A DNA stretch of 64,000 nucleotides from Uloborus plumipes (lineage: Eukaryota > Arthropoda > Arachnida > Araneae > Uloboridae), in assembly GCA_038373865.1 (NCBI GenBank), contig JAXGGA010000022.1, positions 416,614 through 480,613 on the forward strand, written 5' to 3'. Of the stretch, positions 11,366-22,290 are shown piece by piece; positions within the stretch are counted from its first letter, which is position 1, and each line of letters opens with the position of its first letter. The notes below the pieces were generated by a model. It had not been told where the DNA came from and did no database searches. It worked only from the letters and a program-made list of their open reading frames with translations. A program made the position numbers and the translations under genes.

Positions 11366-12440
11366 TTAGCAGTGGTTGAGATTTTATTTAACCTTAAAAT
11401 GTTTGAAAGAACTTGTGATTTCAGAAACCAGCTAGAGGACGGATTTATAGCTTATATTTGTATGAGAAGCTTCATTTCACTGTTGAGGACATAATTTTAT
11501 GTGAATAGTGTGAAACTTTTTTAATGGCTGAAGGTGAATATTTTTCAAAGGATTTAATATTTAAAAGTTATCCACATAAATAAAACAAGATAATATATAT
11601 GGGTGTATGTTCCCTATACAAATCCAGTTTAAGCTGGATCTCGACCAAATTTGATAGGCAGGTACTTTGATCTACCGGGAAGGGTCTTAGGGGAGTTTTC
11701 GAGCGTCAAAACTACCGAACAGTTCAATTTTTCATCGAGGACCAGAAAATGGTTCTTTCCACTCGAAATAATTGTCGGAACTTCTCGATTTTGGTCTCAT
11801 TAACAGTATCAGTGAGCGATTTCAAAATAGAAATTGTGTACCGAAGATCTGGGATGAATATAGTATATTTCTCATAGGTTGAAGCTTGATCTCTCTTAAC
11901 GGTGTTTACTTTTTTATCTGCTTAAATAAACTAACTCAGTTTATAACCAATACCTAATCCCTATTATCCTCCTCCCCCCCCCCCCAAAAAAAAATCAAAG
12001 TCAAGCTTCGTTTGAGAGCATTCAATAACCATTTCGGTATTAAGACGAGAAAATGCATAAACTGGAAATTAAACGAGCTTTGCAACAGTAGTAAATATTT
12101 TGCGATAAATATTAGACCAAAATTCCATATCAACAAATGAATGTGTATTACCATAATTATATGTCATTTTTGGATGACTTAGCAGTTTAAAATATTTTTT
12201 AGAACGTAATTCTCGAATCAATACTTCATGTTTTTACAATAGTAGCTCTATACTGAACAAAAGTTGTTTCTGAAAGTAAGGAAACATAGAAATTGGTTCT
12301 TGATGACTTAAATCCATTTGTTGACAAGCGACAATATTGCATGCTTCAGAATTAAAATTTCGTTTTCCAAAAACTTTCATGGGGATTGTTAGACATGAAA
12401 ATTTTTCTTCGCGTTGTGTAAAAACCCAATCGTACATTTA
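11366..12440. other. non-coding DNA, partly repeat-like
   Basis: The part near 11,590-11,890 has the look of an old interspersed repeat with even composition, but no partner lies in this window. A C tract followed by an A tract sits at about 11,972-11,995. Confidence 0.4.
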
Positions 12441-13113
12441 ACTTGCCCCTTCAAATGTGCACCACACCATCAAAATACCATTTTTTTAAAGCCAAAAGGT
12501 ATATTAGAACCTTTAATTCATTTAAAGCCACAAGGCGTCACGTTAAAATCAATTAAAATTCTGAATTGGTAATGATCGCTAAATTGTTTTCAATGATTTT
12601 ATAAATTAGAAATCCAAATTCTTTTTTCAATGAAATGTTCAACTCAATAGTTTTTATTTCCCCAACAGCTGCCCTTAGATAAGCAAAACTTGGTTTTGAA
12701 TATTAAAGAATAAGTAAATAAACACGAATTTGCATGACTTAAATAAATATATTGCTAAAAAAACAATGTTGCCCCTGTTTCCTAATTAAAGTGTCTTTAG
12801 TTAACTCTTCACAAACACTCACGGCGGTTGTTGGACCGAGACATTTTCTCTCCAGGTCGTCAAAAACCAAATTCATATTTTTTACTCCAGCCTTCAAAAA
12901 TGCAGCAGCACCATCAAAATATCACTTTTCCAAAAAAAGCCACACGTAGATTGGAAAATTTCCACCCATTTAAAACCGCAAGCCGTCCTGTTCAAATCCA
13001 TTAAAAGCCAGACAGCTGCGTAAAAGCTCCGAAAGAGGTGTGAGTTTGTTTACCATCGCCATCCGAAAATCGTTCGACCGTGATTCTTTCACCTGACACC
13101 CCTTTTTCTGCAG

Positions 13114-13278
13114 GGGTGGCATAGAGGGTGTATCGACCGTCTCCCGCGCCATCGTTGTCTGGCGGGACGAAGTGAAAGACATCGATTTCGAGACAATCAT
13201 TCCGATCCCTGCCAACCATGCTTCACTTTGCTTTTTGAACGAATCGGAGTGGAACCGTTTTCAGAATTTCGTTTCTAA
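13114..13278 (+). CDS. candidate internal exon of an unidentified host gene
   Basis: The string CCCTTTTTCTGCAG ending at 13,113 is a strong splice acceptor. The frame that follows is open and encodes about 55 residues of normal, non-repetitive composition, including VSRAIVVWRDEV, FETIIPIPANHASLCFL and ESEWNRFQNFV. A GT at 13,279 gives a 165-base exon (55 codons, phase-neutral), although GTTGGG is a weak donor. GC content is higher than in the flanks. I do not recognise the family. A pseudogene exon or transposon-derived origin is possible. The frame also runs on to 13,381 without a splice, but that extension is AT-rich and looks intronic. Confidence 0.45.
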   Translation, partial: GWHRGCIDRLPRHRCLAGRSERHRFRDNHSDPCQPCFTLLFERIGVEPFSEFRF

Positions 13279-13631
13279 GTTGGGTATTTTGATACAATTA
13301 ATCAATTGGCTTAGAGTATTTTTCTTTAATCAGTTTATTATAGTATGGAGGGAAAAAATACACATTGGCGATTATTTTTGAAAACTGATAAAATTTTTGA
13401 TACGTAGATAAACAGGCAATGTTTTCAATGTTTTGCTTAACCTTTTAGGTCCTGCTTTAATTTGGCAATGAATGTTCACATTTTTTTCGCTTTTTTACTT
13501 TAAAATGCATCAAATAAAATATGTGCAAGAGTTTAAACTTTTTGACGATCAATAGGGTCTAAGGCTCCCTACGCTTTAGGGCCAGTAAGAAAAATGTTTC
13601 CAATCGCAAGTATTATCAGTTGGCCTCTCAG

Positions 13632-13732
13632 CAAATCGATTTTGAGACAATCATTCTGATCCCTGCCAACCATGCTTCACTTTGCTTTTTAAGCGAATCG
13701 GAGTGGAACCGTTTTCAGAATTTCGTTTCTAA
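13632..13732 (+). pseudogene. partial duplicate of the exon at 13,114
   Basis: This segment encodes the second half of the upstream candidate exon with few changes: P to L in the IIPIPAN stretch and N to S before ESEWNRF. The frame is still open. The first half and the strong acceptor are missing; CCTCTCAG at 13,624-13,631 could serve as a weak acceptor. The downstream sequence through about 13,860 is also duplicated. It is either a dead duplicate or an alternative exon, and the sequence alone does not decide. Confidence 0.45.
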
Positions 13733-14470
13733 GTGGGGTATTTTGATACAATTAATCAATTGGCTTAGAGTATTTTTCTTTAATCAGTTTATTATAGTAT
13801 GGAGGGGGAAAAATAGACATTGGCGATTATTTGTAAACACCGATAAAATGTTTAATTCGTAGATAAAGAGGCAATGTTTTGTTCAACCTTTTATGTCTCG
13901 AATTTTCGTCTTTTTTTTAAAGTTTAAAATACATCAAATAACATGTTTACAGAGTATAAACATTTTGACAATCAATAGGGTCTAAGGCTTCCTTCCTTTA
14001 ATCAATGGGCTTAGAATATTTTTCTTTAATCAGTTTATTATAGTACGGAGGGGAAAAAATACACATCTGCGATTATTTGTAAACACTGATAAAATTTTTG
14101 ATACGTATATAAACAGGCAATGTTTTGCTTAACCTTCTTTTCAAAAAAATTCTAATGGTAAGGTAAGTTACAATTACAAAAACATCAACTGTAGAATAAC
14201 TGAACAAGTAACACAAAAGTAACATTTGACCGAAGTCATTGCCTCAGGCGTTCTCCCTTAGCCTTTTATGTCCCGAATTAATTTGGCAATGATTGTTTCC
14301 ATATTTTTTTTCCTTTTTTTTAGTTTAAAATACGTCAAATAACATGTATATATATATACTGAGAATAAACATTTTAACAATCAATAGGGTCGATGGTTTC
14401 CTACACCTTAGGGCCCATAAGAATTCCCAATTGCAAGTATTATCAGTTGGGCTCTCAGCAAAGTTCAATG

Positions 14471-14859
14471 ATGGTACTTTCAAGTAACAGCATAATTCCA
14501 GTCATTTAGAATTCATAATATTAAATTAAAGTAAGCGGTACTTCTGAGTAGCGCCTGGGCATAAAGGGTTAAAATAATTTCTTATGTGACAGTAAATAGA
14601 TTGAATTATTTTAAAAAAAATGTTTAATTTTACTTTTCTTTACATGTTATCTCAATTGCCTCAAAGGAGCTCTCTCCTTGAGCTCTCTCCACCTCTTTTT
14701 AACCATTTTTTTTATTTAAGCATAAATTGAAACTCCTTGTGTTCTAAATAGTCTGTCACGAGTCTTACAGGAGTAAATAATGATAATAATAATAATAATA
14801 ATAATAACAATAGATTAACAAAGTCAGACAAAAGGACAAAAGTCAAAATGACAACAGGA
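14471..14859. other. non-coding DNA with an (AAT)n microsatellite
   Basis: An (AAT/TAA)n run spans about 14,776-14,807. The rest is AT-rich without features. Confidence 0.6.
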
Positions 14860-15130
14860 GGTTTGCGTAAGAGGAAAGACTAGCCAAATCTTTCCTAAAG
14901 GCAAACCTAAGGCCTGCTTTCTAACTGTATTGCAGAAGAACATGCTCAACGTTTGGCTCACCAGCTCCACAGTCACAACGCACATTTGGCGAGATGCCTA
15001 AACAAAAAAGTTCCCGTGGCTATTAAAAACTTAGGGCAATTTAAAATTAGTTGAAAATAGCTGCAATTAAAGCGATGGAAAACAGTCGGGAAGAACCTCT
15101 TTGTCCATCATGCGTAAGATGAGGCAAGAT
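14860..15130 (-). pseudogene. fragment of a non-LTR retrotransposon ORF (C-terminal CCHC-like tail)
   Basis: On the minus strand, about 14,912-15,013 reads CLGISPNVRCDCGAGEPNVE then HVLLQYS, followed by a stop. The C-x-C ... E-x-x-x-H-x-L arrangement is the signature seen just after the reverse-transcriptase/RNase H region of many non-LTR elements. The surroundings are less AT-rich than average. It is short and carries a stop, so it is a dead fragment. The clade cannot be named. Confidence 0.45.
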
Positions 15131-16507
15131 GTTCCGTGTTCAAATGTACGATAGCTTTCTCTTTAGCCATTATTCAATAATATGAAAACTTATACGACAA
15201 ATGCAAAAGAAGAGAGATATGATCAAAGAAATTATACTATACAAATAAATGCAATAGAATACATTAATCCCAATTAAAATCACATACTTAAAATTGTGAT
15301 TTATACTGTTTTACCAATTTTGGCTTCGCAAATTATCAACACACTGTTTAAAGTTGAAATTCATTAACATTTTACTTTAATGGTAATCTTAGATTACAGG
15401 AATTAAATGAAAAGCAAGAAAATATTTATATATATTTTTTCGAAACTGAGATATTCTAATTAGATTAGCACCAAATTCCAATTTTAAGATTTAACAGGTT
15501 AATACACCACCGGTGGAAGTACTCTTTAACCACTGTTTAGAACCGGGAAAAGAATAGTCAGTTGACTACGGCATAAGAAAGCTTCTGCCTGTTATTCAGG
15601 ATTGTGACCGTGAGTTGAATTGTTTGGAGAATCCGCATTCACTAAACAACAAATTGGGGGTGTTGACAAATCTGTAGCATCATCGATTAGAGATTAATCT
15701 CTTATATATGTAACTCTTTTTCACCTACATTTTACCAAAACATCTGTAGCACAATGAAATATTTTAATCATATCTTTAAGAACTAATAATGCTCCACTAA
15801 TTATTCCTCTAACGCCCCGATTTGATTTGAAGGAATTCAGCCAACCAAAACATGGTAGCTCATCATCAAATGCACGCTTTACAAATATATCTCAGTTCTA
15901 TTTATAGACACGATAGCTTAAATACTACGCACGTGTGCTTAAAAGAGATGAAAACTTTTAAATCCATTGAACGAAGTTCGAAGTTTTCCGCTCCGGGTCT
16001 GCATAATATTTGCAAAACCAGAAACAGAAACTTATTTTTGGTGAACTCTTTGGATTCAGTTTGCGTGGTTGCTTCAGAGTTCCATTAATAAATTACAGTT
16101 AATATCAAGTTATTCGAGTAAAGACAGATGGCAAAAAGGAAAGTTGCAGTCTTTTCCATTAGTCTTCATTTTCGCCTGCAGTTTCTCCGAAGTCATATGC
16201 TACCCTACGTCATCGGTTGTCTGCTATAAATGATCGTGTTTTAAGATAGGTGTGAAATACCGTTCTTCTTGTTCACATTCATTTACTTCAGTAATCAACT
16301 TTTTGCCTCCATTTCTCATTAATTTTTAATTTTCGAGAAAGTAAGGAAAAATTAACATTGCATACTATAAATTTTATTTTGAAAACTGTGGGTAATATCA
16401 GGGCTTAATTTGAATAGGATCTCAGATCCTGTTTTTTCCCCCTCTAATGGGAATTTTTACTCATTAAAATGCTATTACTCCATCAATTAGCTCATTTCAT
16501 TTTTCTT
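15131..16507. other. non-coding DNA, nothing recognised
   Basis: Contains moderately balanced patches (about 15,500-15,680 and 16,130-16,250) that could be conserved host sequence. No domain, splice-bounded frame or inverted repeat supports a call. Confidence 0.45.
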
Positions 16508-16715
16508 ACGTGAATTTTACTCTTTTACTAATTTACTTAATTACGCACATGTTAGCTCAGCCCCTGTATCTGTTTTTCAATATCATGTGAAACGGGACTC
16601 ATTCATTATCATTTTATGAATTAACACATTGCATCCTTTTCGTGTGAATTTTACTCTTTTACTAATTGAACTCGTAGGAGCTCAGGCCCTGCACTTTTTT
16701 CAATATTATGTGCAC
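16508..16715 (+). repeat. two-copy direct repeat, about 131-bp period
   Basis: CGTGAATTTTACTCTTTTAC followed by TAATT, then AGCTCAG(C/G)CCCTG and TTTTTCAATAT occurs at about 16,510 and again at about 16,641. It is a local tandem duplication with substitutions and no coding content. Confidence 0.65.
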
Positions 16716-17435
16716 TATATTTTATTTTCACCATATTCTCATTTTCCACCACATCATAGCTTGAATTCATTTAGTGCAGTCCAACTATTAAAATTTTTAA
16801 AATCTTTTAGAAGCTTAACATATTAAAGCATTGAACTTTTCTGTGTATATATTTCTTAAACTATGTTATTTGTGTTTACTTCTCAAAGCAGAAAAGATTG
16901 AATGAATGTGATTGATGAGTTTTCATTTATTGTGAAATTAATAAAATTAACTACAGACATAGGAGAAAGTGGTCCAGACCTTTGAAATGAAATTAAAAGG
17001 CGTTTAGAGACATTTTGCGATAAAAATTAGTTAGTACGCTTAATTATACATTTAGAAGGCAATATTCTTTGGTTGAAAGTGCTGATCTTCCAAAAAAAAA
17101 AAAAAAACAAGATGAATGTTTACAGTTATCTTGTTATTTTTTTTTCTTGGTAACCTTTAAAAATAACGGTCTTGATCACTCAAGAGGCAAAACTGAACAC
17201 CATATAACTTTAGAGGAAGCAAAAGCTAGTTCCAAAAGTGTGATTAAATGGAAAAACAAAGAGGCAAACTGCACACACACCAATCCCCCCTCAAAATAAC
17301 TGTGTTTTTATGACCTTACGAAAAAAATATTACAAGTAAAGCCGCACATATTTTTAATCTCCTTACTTCTTCTTACTTCTTCTATTTTCTTCACCTTTGA
17401 AAATAATTTTCAGTGCCGTTCTTCCTTTGTTATTG
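16716..17435. other. AT-rich non-coding DNA
   Basis: A poly-A run lies at about 17,090-17,107. No gene recognised. Confidence 0.5.
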
Positions 17436-17542
17436 TATAGGGTGCGGCAGAGAAACTTGCTGATATGAAAAGTCAATAAAAGAAAAAGTACTTTATGTAT
17501 CATTTTTTTAATAAGTTATTGTACACATTCTGAAGTTTTATT

Positions 17543-17714
17543 TTAACTAGATTTAAAAATCACATCGAGCAAATGGCGGTCCTCATTAGTAATGATGCAC
17601 TGATCTACGAAAGATTTGAAGTTTTGTTCCACTCTTTCGAGGATGTTGACTGGGATGTTGGCGAGAGAAAGCCTGATGTTGCTCTTCAGATGTTGCAGGG
17701 TCCGGGGATTGTCA
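17543..17714 (-). pseudogene. mariner-type transposase, C-terminal fragment
   Basis: The minus-strand frame encodes NPRTLQHLKSNIR, LANIP, ERVEQNF and ends DVIFKSS before the stop at 17,543. This RTLxxLKxNIR ... IP ... RVxxNF ... CI pattern is the familiar C-terminal end of mariner-type transposases and lies beyond the catalytic acidic residues. The matching N-terminal parts, which contain a LGISDRTPRRIL-like string and a FPDLTPCDFF string, lie beyond the hAT insertion at about 19,670-19,840, with frame changes between them. Most of the catalytic core is missing, so it is non-functional. Confidence 0.8.
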
Positions 17715-17722
17715 TTGTAAAC

Positions 17723-19632
17723 TAGAGATGCACCGATTAATCGGCAGTACCGATTAATCGGCCATAATCGGCCACGTTGCCGATTATCAATAATCGGCAA
17801 AATCGGGCCGATTAATCGGCGAAAAAAATATTTTTCAAATATTATTCTTTAAAGTATACCTTTACTAAGAAACTATGATGAATAATTTTATTAACAGTAA
17901 TAATAATCCTAACAGTTGATATAAAGTTTTTTTTATCAACTAATTAGCAGTACCCGCACGGCGATGCCCGTGCAAAAAATGTAAAGAAAGTCAACTGAAT
18001 AAATTTAAATTCACTCCACTCTCTTAAATAAAATTATTATATTCTTTAATTCAAATGTGCACCACGACTTTTTAAAATATATTGATGACACTTTTAATGC
18101 CATTTCAGTTTGTAGTGTTCAATGCGAGGATTATTTTAGTTTTAAAGACTTTTTTCTTCTTTTCGTGTGTGTGTGACGAACTTATTTATTGTTAGCGAAA
18201 TTTTTAAGTTTCAATGGAACTTTTGACACAACTGTAGAGCCAAGATTTTCGAAAACTCTCAACGACCACAGCAATATTGCCCTTGAAATTTAATATAATT
18301 CACCGATTTAACAGTAATTTCAATGTAAAATTAGTCGCCAAATCTAAATTTATTAACATAGGGAACCGATTGTCTCAGGTAGATCAGCCACAACCATTCT
18401 TCCATGATTTTAATGTAAACTTTAAAAGGAAAAATATAATGTCTTTCGTACCATCTCTTTGAAGTGATTACAATCTAACACCCTCAAATAATCAAGATTT
18501 CACTGGCCGGGAAGTTTGGAAAATTTCCCGATTGTTGCCAAAATTTACGACGCCAAATACGAAAAGTAACTGAATAGCGGTGTTACAGAAAATGTCAGAA
18601 TGGAACTATTATTATTAAAAATTTAGTGATGGCGGCATTAAATACATGTTTTAAACATGCAATAAAATACTCTTTAGACTGCAAACAACTACTGTTCCTT
18701 CAAAGACCGTTTTCTTTTTCTTTGATTTGGAGAAAGTAGTGTTTCACTGGCTGGGAGGTTTGGTAAATTTCCTGATTGTCGGCAAACTTTACGACGCCAA
18801 ATGCGAAGAGGAACTGAATAGCCATCCCTAAATTTTTAACAATAATAGTTCCATTGTGACATTTTCGGTAACACCGAATTTTGAGGAAGTCAACTTAATA
18901 AATTTAAATTCACTTTAACCTCCTCTGAAGAAAAATTATTATATCCTTTAGGTCATGTTAAAGTTTAAATCAATTCGCCAAATAAATATAAAAGACAGAA
19001 AGTTAAGTCAAGAGATATTACTTAATCAAATTGAATAATTTTCAAGGCTTAAATCTATATGCAAATTTAAACCACAAAGAAACTTCAGGGACAAAAGAGC
19101 AGCTGATCAGGAAAATGGCTCTAGTGTTTCAGTTCTGCGTACAGTTAGGCCTTTAAAATTGATTAAATTTGATTAATTAATATCTCCTGTCCTAATTAGC
19201 GGACAGAAACGTGCTACAACTTTTCTTTTTCAGAAAAAACCCCTTTCCAGTGATATATAATACTTTGGGGTGGGGGAAGGTTTTCCCCCCTCAATTATGG
19301 CGGATACACCAAAAATGAGACTAATTAATTAATTTAAAAATAACTAATTCGAAATTAAAAATTTGGCTTTCGAGGTGCATTGTACTGGGATACGTTCGAA
19401 TTTTTGAGCCAAGTTTCAGGTCTGTAGGTGCTGTGGGGGCTTCTGGCCAGCGGTTACAAACATACAAACACTATCATCTTTATATATATAGATGGTAAAA
19501 TTGAACAGTGATGGTAAAATTGAAAACAATCATCCACATCATTAATCGGCTCAGCCGATTAATCGGCTGATTATCAATTACCGAGATATCGGTAATCGGT
19601 AATCGGCCAATTTGCTTATCGGTGCATCCCTA
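17723..19632. mobile_element. hAT-like non-autonomous DNA transposon nested in the mariner element
   Basis: The ends are TAGAGATGCACCGATTAATC and, in complement, TAGGGATGCACCGATAAGC. They are flanked by exact 8-bp copies of TTGTAAAC at 17,715-17,722 and 19,633-19,640. Eight-bp duplications and a TAGGGATGCACCGAT end are typical of the hAT superfamily. Subterminal CCGATTAATCGGC-type repeats are dense at both ends. No transposase frame is seen; the interior holds other repeats. Confidence 0.88.
17946..19495 (+). repeat. internal repeats of the hAT-like element, possible nested retroelement
   Basis: Two interior pairs recur: GTCAAC(T)GAATAAATTTAAAT-type strings at about 17,988 and 18,889, and a CACTGGC(C/T)GGGA(A/G)GTTTGG block at about 18,502 and 18,747, the second followed by an inverted version of its downstream part. 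The segment begins with a GC-rich ACCCGCACGGCGATGCCCG string and ends with TTATATATATAGAT, a shape seen at the ends of some RTE-type retroelement copies. That last reading is only a suggestion. Confidence 0.4.
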
Positions 19633-20226
19633 TTGTAAACGATCGATGCCAGATACCCCTACAAAAAAGTCACAGGGTGTCAAATCGGGGAAGCGCACCC
19701 GGTACGTTATCTCAAGGAGAATAGGCGCTCGTGGAAGTTGAACCACAGTTAGGAATGGAATTGGAGCTCGTTGCAAAGAATTCGTCTCGGTGTGCGATCA
19801 GAAATCCCCAGAGAAGCGTGTTTACGCCTGGGAGAGCGCAAAAGCGACTCCCTCACTTTCTCGACATTTTCTGGAGTTCTGGAAGTCCGTTGACGTCCTG
19901 GGCCTTTTTTTGCCACACTCCCACTTTCCCTGAATGTGTTCCCTACAAAACAATCGATTCCTGGCCAGGAACAGGACCCCCGGGACGAATTTTGAACCGA
20001 GTTCGGAAGGCTCGTTGAGTGGCGAAAACCGAATGATTATTTGAAAAGTAAGCCTCTGCGATCGCTCGTTTGGCTCCTTTGTCCAACGCATGGCAACAAC
20101 TAAATTGTAAGATAACAAAACTTCAGAACCCCTTCTTTGAAATGAGACTCTTTTCACTCCTTTCTAACCACGTCTTGCTAATTAGCATCCAATTAAAATC
20201 AGCAAGTTTCTTTGCCGCACCCTGTA

Positions 20227-21379
20227 CTTCATAAATATGTAGAAAATGAATTAAAATACTGAAGAAATTATTTAAAAATATTGTTAAATTATTTTTTTTA
20301 AGGTAAAGCGATATTATTTTTTTAATTTAATTTAGATACAGTTGTTTATAACTTTGAAATAATCAAAAATTAAAAATATTGTTCAGTTTTGATGTTGGTA
20401 ATAGCACAGTTCAGCTTAGTTTATATATATATTTTATAAATGATGGGGCAAAACCGACCAGAAAGCTTTTTTGCCATTCTATTTACTGAGCGACTCAGTC
20501 TCACTATTTAGTATGTGACTTTGCACCTCTAGGTAGTTTGCGCCTTTACCCCTCTAGATAGTATGTAATTTTTCTCTTCAGTACACGGCAAAAAAAAATA
20601 TTTTTTTAAGGGCTATAACGCAAAACGTGGTGTTTCATTACTAGAATAAAACATACAGTGAGCTCAAATATTTACTTATTTCCTACCTAAAAAATTTCAT
20701 ACCTAAACCACATCTATGGCATGAAGTAGGGCTTTAACTGCTTTTTTTTAAAGTTACTTTAATAATAAATGCTTACGACTATTGGTTCAATTTTTATACT
20801 AAAACTCGAGAGATTTCGGTTTGACCCACTTATATGGTTTTGCTCAACTTTGCTCTGTTCATGAAATACAATATAGGTTTCATTCCAATTTTCAAGTCAT
20901 TTACAAGTTTACCAAGTCATTGCTTAGATAATTCTCAACGCAATATTTAATTAAGTCCACTGAGACGAAAAAAATGAAGAAATAAAATCATAATTACCTA
21001 TTAAAAATCTTTCAAAATAAAACAATAACTAGAAGGTTTTATTTGAAAAAATGTCCTTGCTATAGGAGTAAGGCCGAACTATTTGCAGTGTTTACCTTTT
21101 CATAAACATAACCCAAAAAACCTACTTGATAAGGCATGCATATAAACTTTTTTTATATTCATAGAAGATTTAATATATCACTAAACACAAAGTTAAAAAC
21201 AATCTACTGGTAGTCATTCAAAAAAGAGTTTTATTTGAAACGCACGTAGCAAATAAACGAAAAACTAATTTATTTTAGATTTTAATTTTGAAGATTTTTG
21301 TGTGCAATATAGTGGAAGAAAATTAGTAAAATTGAGCGAGGTTCAAAACTCTGCCATTAAATGAAGGTTCGAACATTTA
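20227..21379. other. AT-rich non-coding DNA
   Basis: No gene, RNA or repeat boundary recognised. Confidence 0.5.
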
Positions 21380-21560
21380 AAACGCGGCTCATTAAAGTTG
21401 ATTGACAGTCTAAAATGATTTAAATTACCATTAATTAACGATATTCCTCGAAATTTTGCATTTGCTGTCAGTGTAGAATACGGCAGCCATTAAACATGCG
21501 CTGGCATTTCTCGGCCCGTAATTAGTGGGTGTATTTAGACTCTCATTGGATGTTTTAAGT
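21380..21560. promoter_or_regulatory. candidate cis-regulatory element with a PBX-MEIS/PREP site
   Basis: At 21,399-21,408 the sequence is TGATTGACAG, the well-known composite PBX-MEIS/PREP decamer. Within 35 bases follow several homeodomain-type cores (TGATTTAAATTA, CCATTAATTAAC). A patch of balanced composition continues to about 21,555. By chance a given decamer occurs about 0.1 times in this window, so the match is suggestive but not decisive. No coding potential. Confidence 0.25.
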
Positions 21561-21879
21561 TCAAAGTTTAGTGAACATTAAATGTTACATTTATCAAGTT
21601 ATTTAAAGACACTGACTAGAAGTTTTGAAAAGTATGTAAGTATTGTAAAGATGGATGTAAAATTCGCAAAAGTGAAATTCTGAAAACTAAAAATATTTTA
21701 ATCAATTTCCTGAAGTCCCATTTGTAAAAATGAGGTTTGGCGTAAGGAGTTGCTTAATGACATCATGAGGATTTTAGGGCAATCAATTAATGTACCCACT
21801 GATGGAATTAAGTCCAGCAAACTTCACTTGGTTTAAATATGTTTAAGTTTTGGCACTTGGCCATGCTCACTCTTGCATA

Positions 21880-22288
21880 CACTGTAAAAAAGGAATGTTG
21901 TTTTTACAGTATAATACAGATAATTTTATAGTAATAAACCGTAAAAATTGCTAAATTTACAGTAATAAACTGTAAAATTTCTACTTTTACAGTACTAAAC
22001 TGGAATTGCTCATTTTACAGTGGTAAACTGCAAAACTACTAATTTCACATTTTATTATGGTGCATTTTACAATTTTAAACTGGCACCTCGGCTGTCAGTA
22101 TTATACTGATGTTCTTGCAGTATAATGCAGCTAAATTTTACTACAATTAACTTTAAGATTTCTAACTTTACAGTAAGAAACTAAAATTGCCAGTTTTACA
22201 GTTTATTACTATGAATTTTACAATTTTAAATTGGAACCTCGGCTGGAAGTATTATACTCTAAAAACAACAGTTCATTTTTTTACAGTG
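21880..22288. mobile_element. MITE of the ACTGTAAAA family, copy 1 (409 bp)
   Basis: The ends are CACTGTAAAAAA and its complement, between TA at 21,878-21,879 and 22,289-22,290. The interior is made of repeated short palindromic phrases such as TTTTACAGT, AATAAACTGTAAAA and GTATAATAC. Two further copies lie at 46,819-47,168 and 47,660-47,979. Length varies because internal units have been gained or lost. Non-coding. Confidence 0.85.
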
Positions 22289-22290
22289 TA

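Larger units (their letters stand above)
12445..14470 (+). repeat. array of about 450-bp diverged direct repeats
   Basis: The block CACCATCAAAATA followed by CATTTAAA and CATTAAAA-type strings occurs at about 12,447-12,560 and again at 12,892-13,010 (445 bp apart). Further down, the block from ATCGATTTCGAGACAATCAT through GGCAATGTTTT recurs at about 13,180 and 13,635, and its 3' half again at about 14,000. TTATCAGTTGG(C/G)CTCTCAGCAAA recurs at about 13,613 and 14,440. The units are unequal and partly deleted. One full and one partial copy of a candidate exon lie inside. Confidence 0.7.
17438..20224 (-). mobile_element. decayed mariner-type DNA transposon, interrupted by a hAT-like insertion
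   Basis: Terminal inverted repeats match almost perfectly: GGTGCGGCA(G/A)AGAAACTTGCTGAT at the left and the complement at the right, with TA at 17,436-17,437 and 20,225-20,226. After removing the nested element (17,723-19,632 plus one 8-bp duplication) about 870 bp remain, less than the usual 1.3 kb, so the middle is deleted. Transposase remains are on the minus strand: N-terminal pieces near 19,740-19,850 and the C-terminus near 17,543-17,714. Confidence 0.85.

Noticed and set aside
12970..13219. Two overlapping minus-strand frames of 72-81 codons over the candidate exon
   Set aside because: Mirror frames of the plus-strand exon; the plus strand has the splice acceptor and the duplicated, conserved reading.
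15852..16088. 78-codon plus-strand frame
   Set aside because: No motif or splice support.
19822..20157. 111-codon minus-strand frame near the mariner right end
   Set aside because: It overlaps transposase remains in another frame; only the short LGISDR-like part in a neighbouring frame looks like protein.
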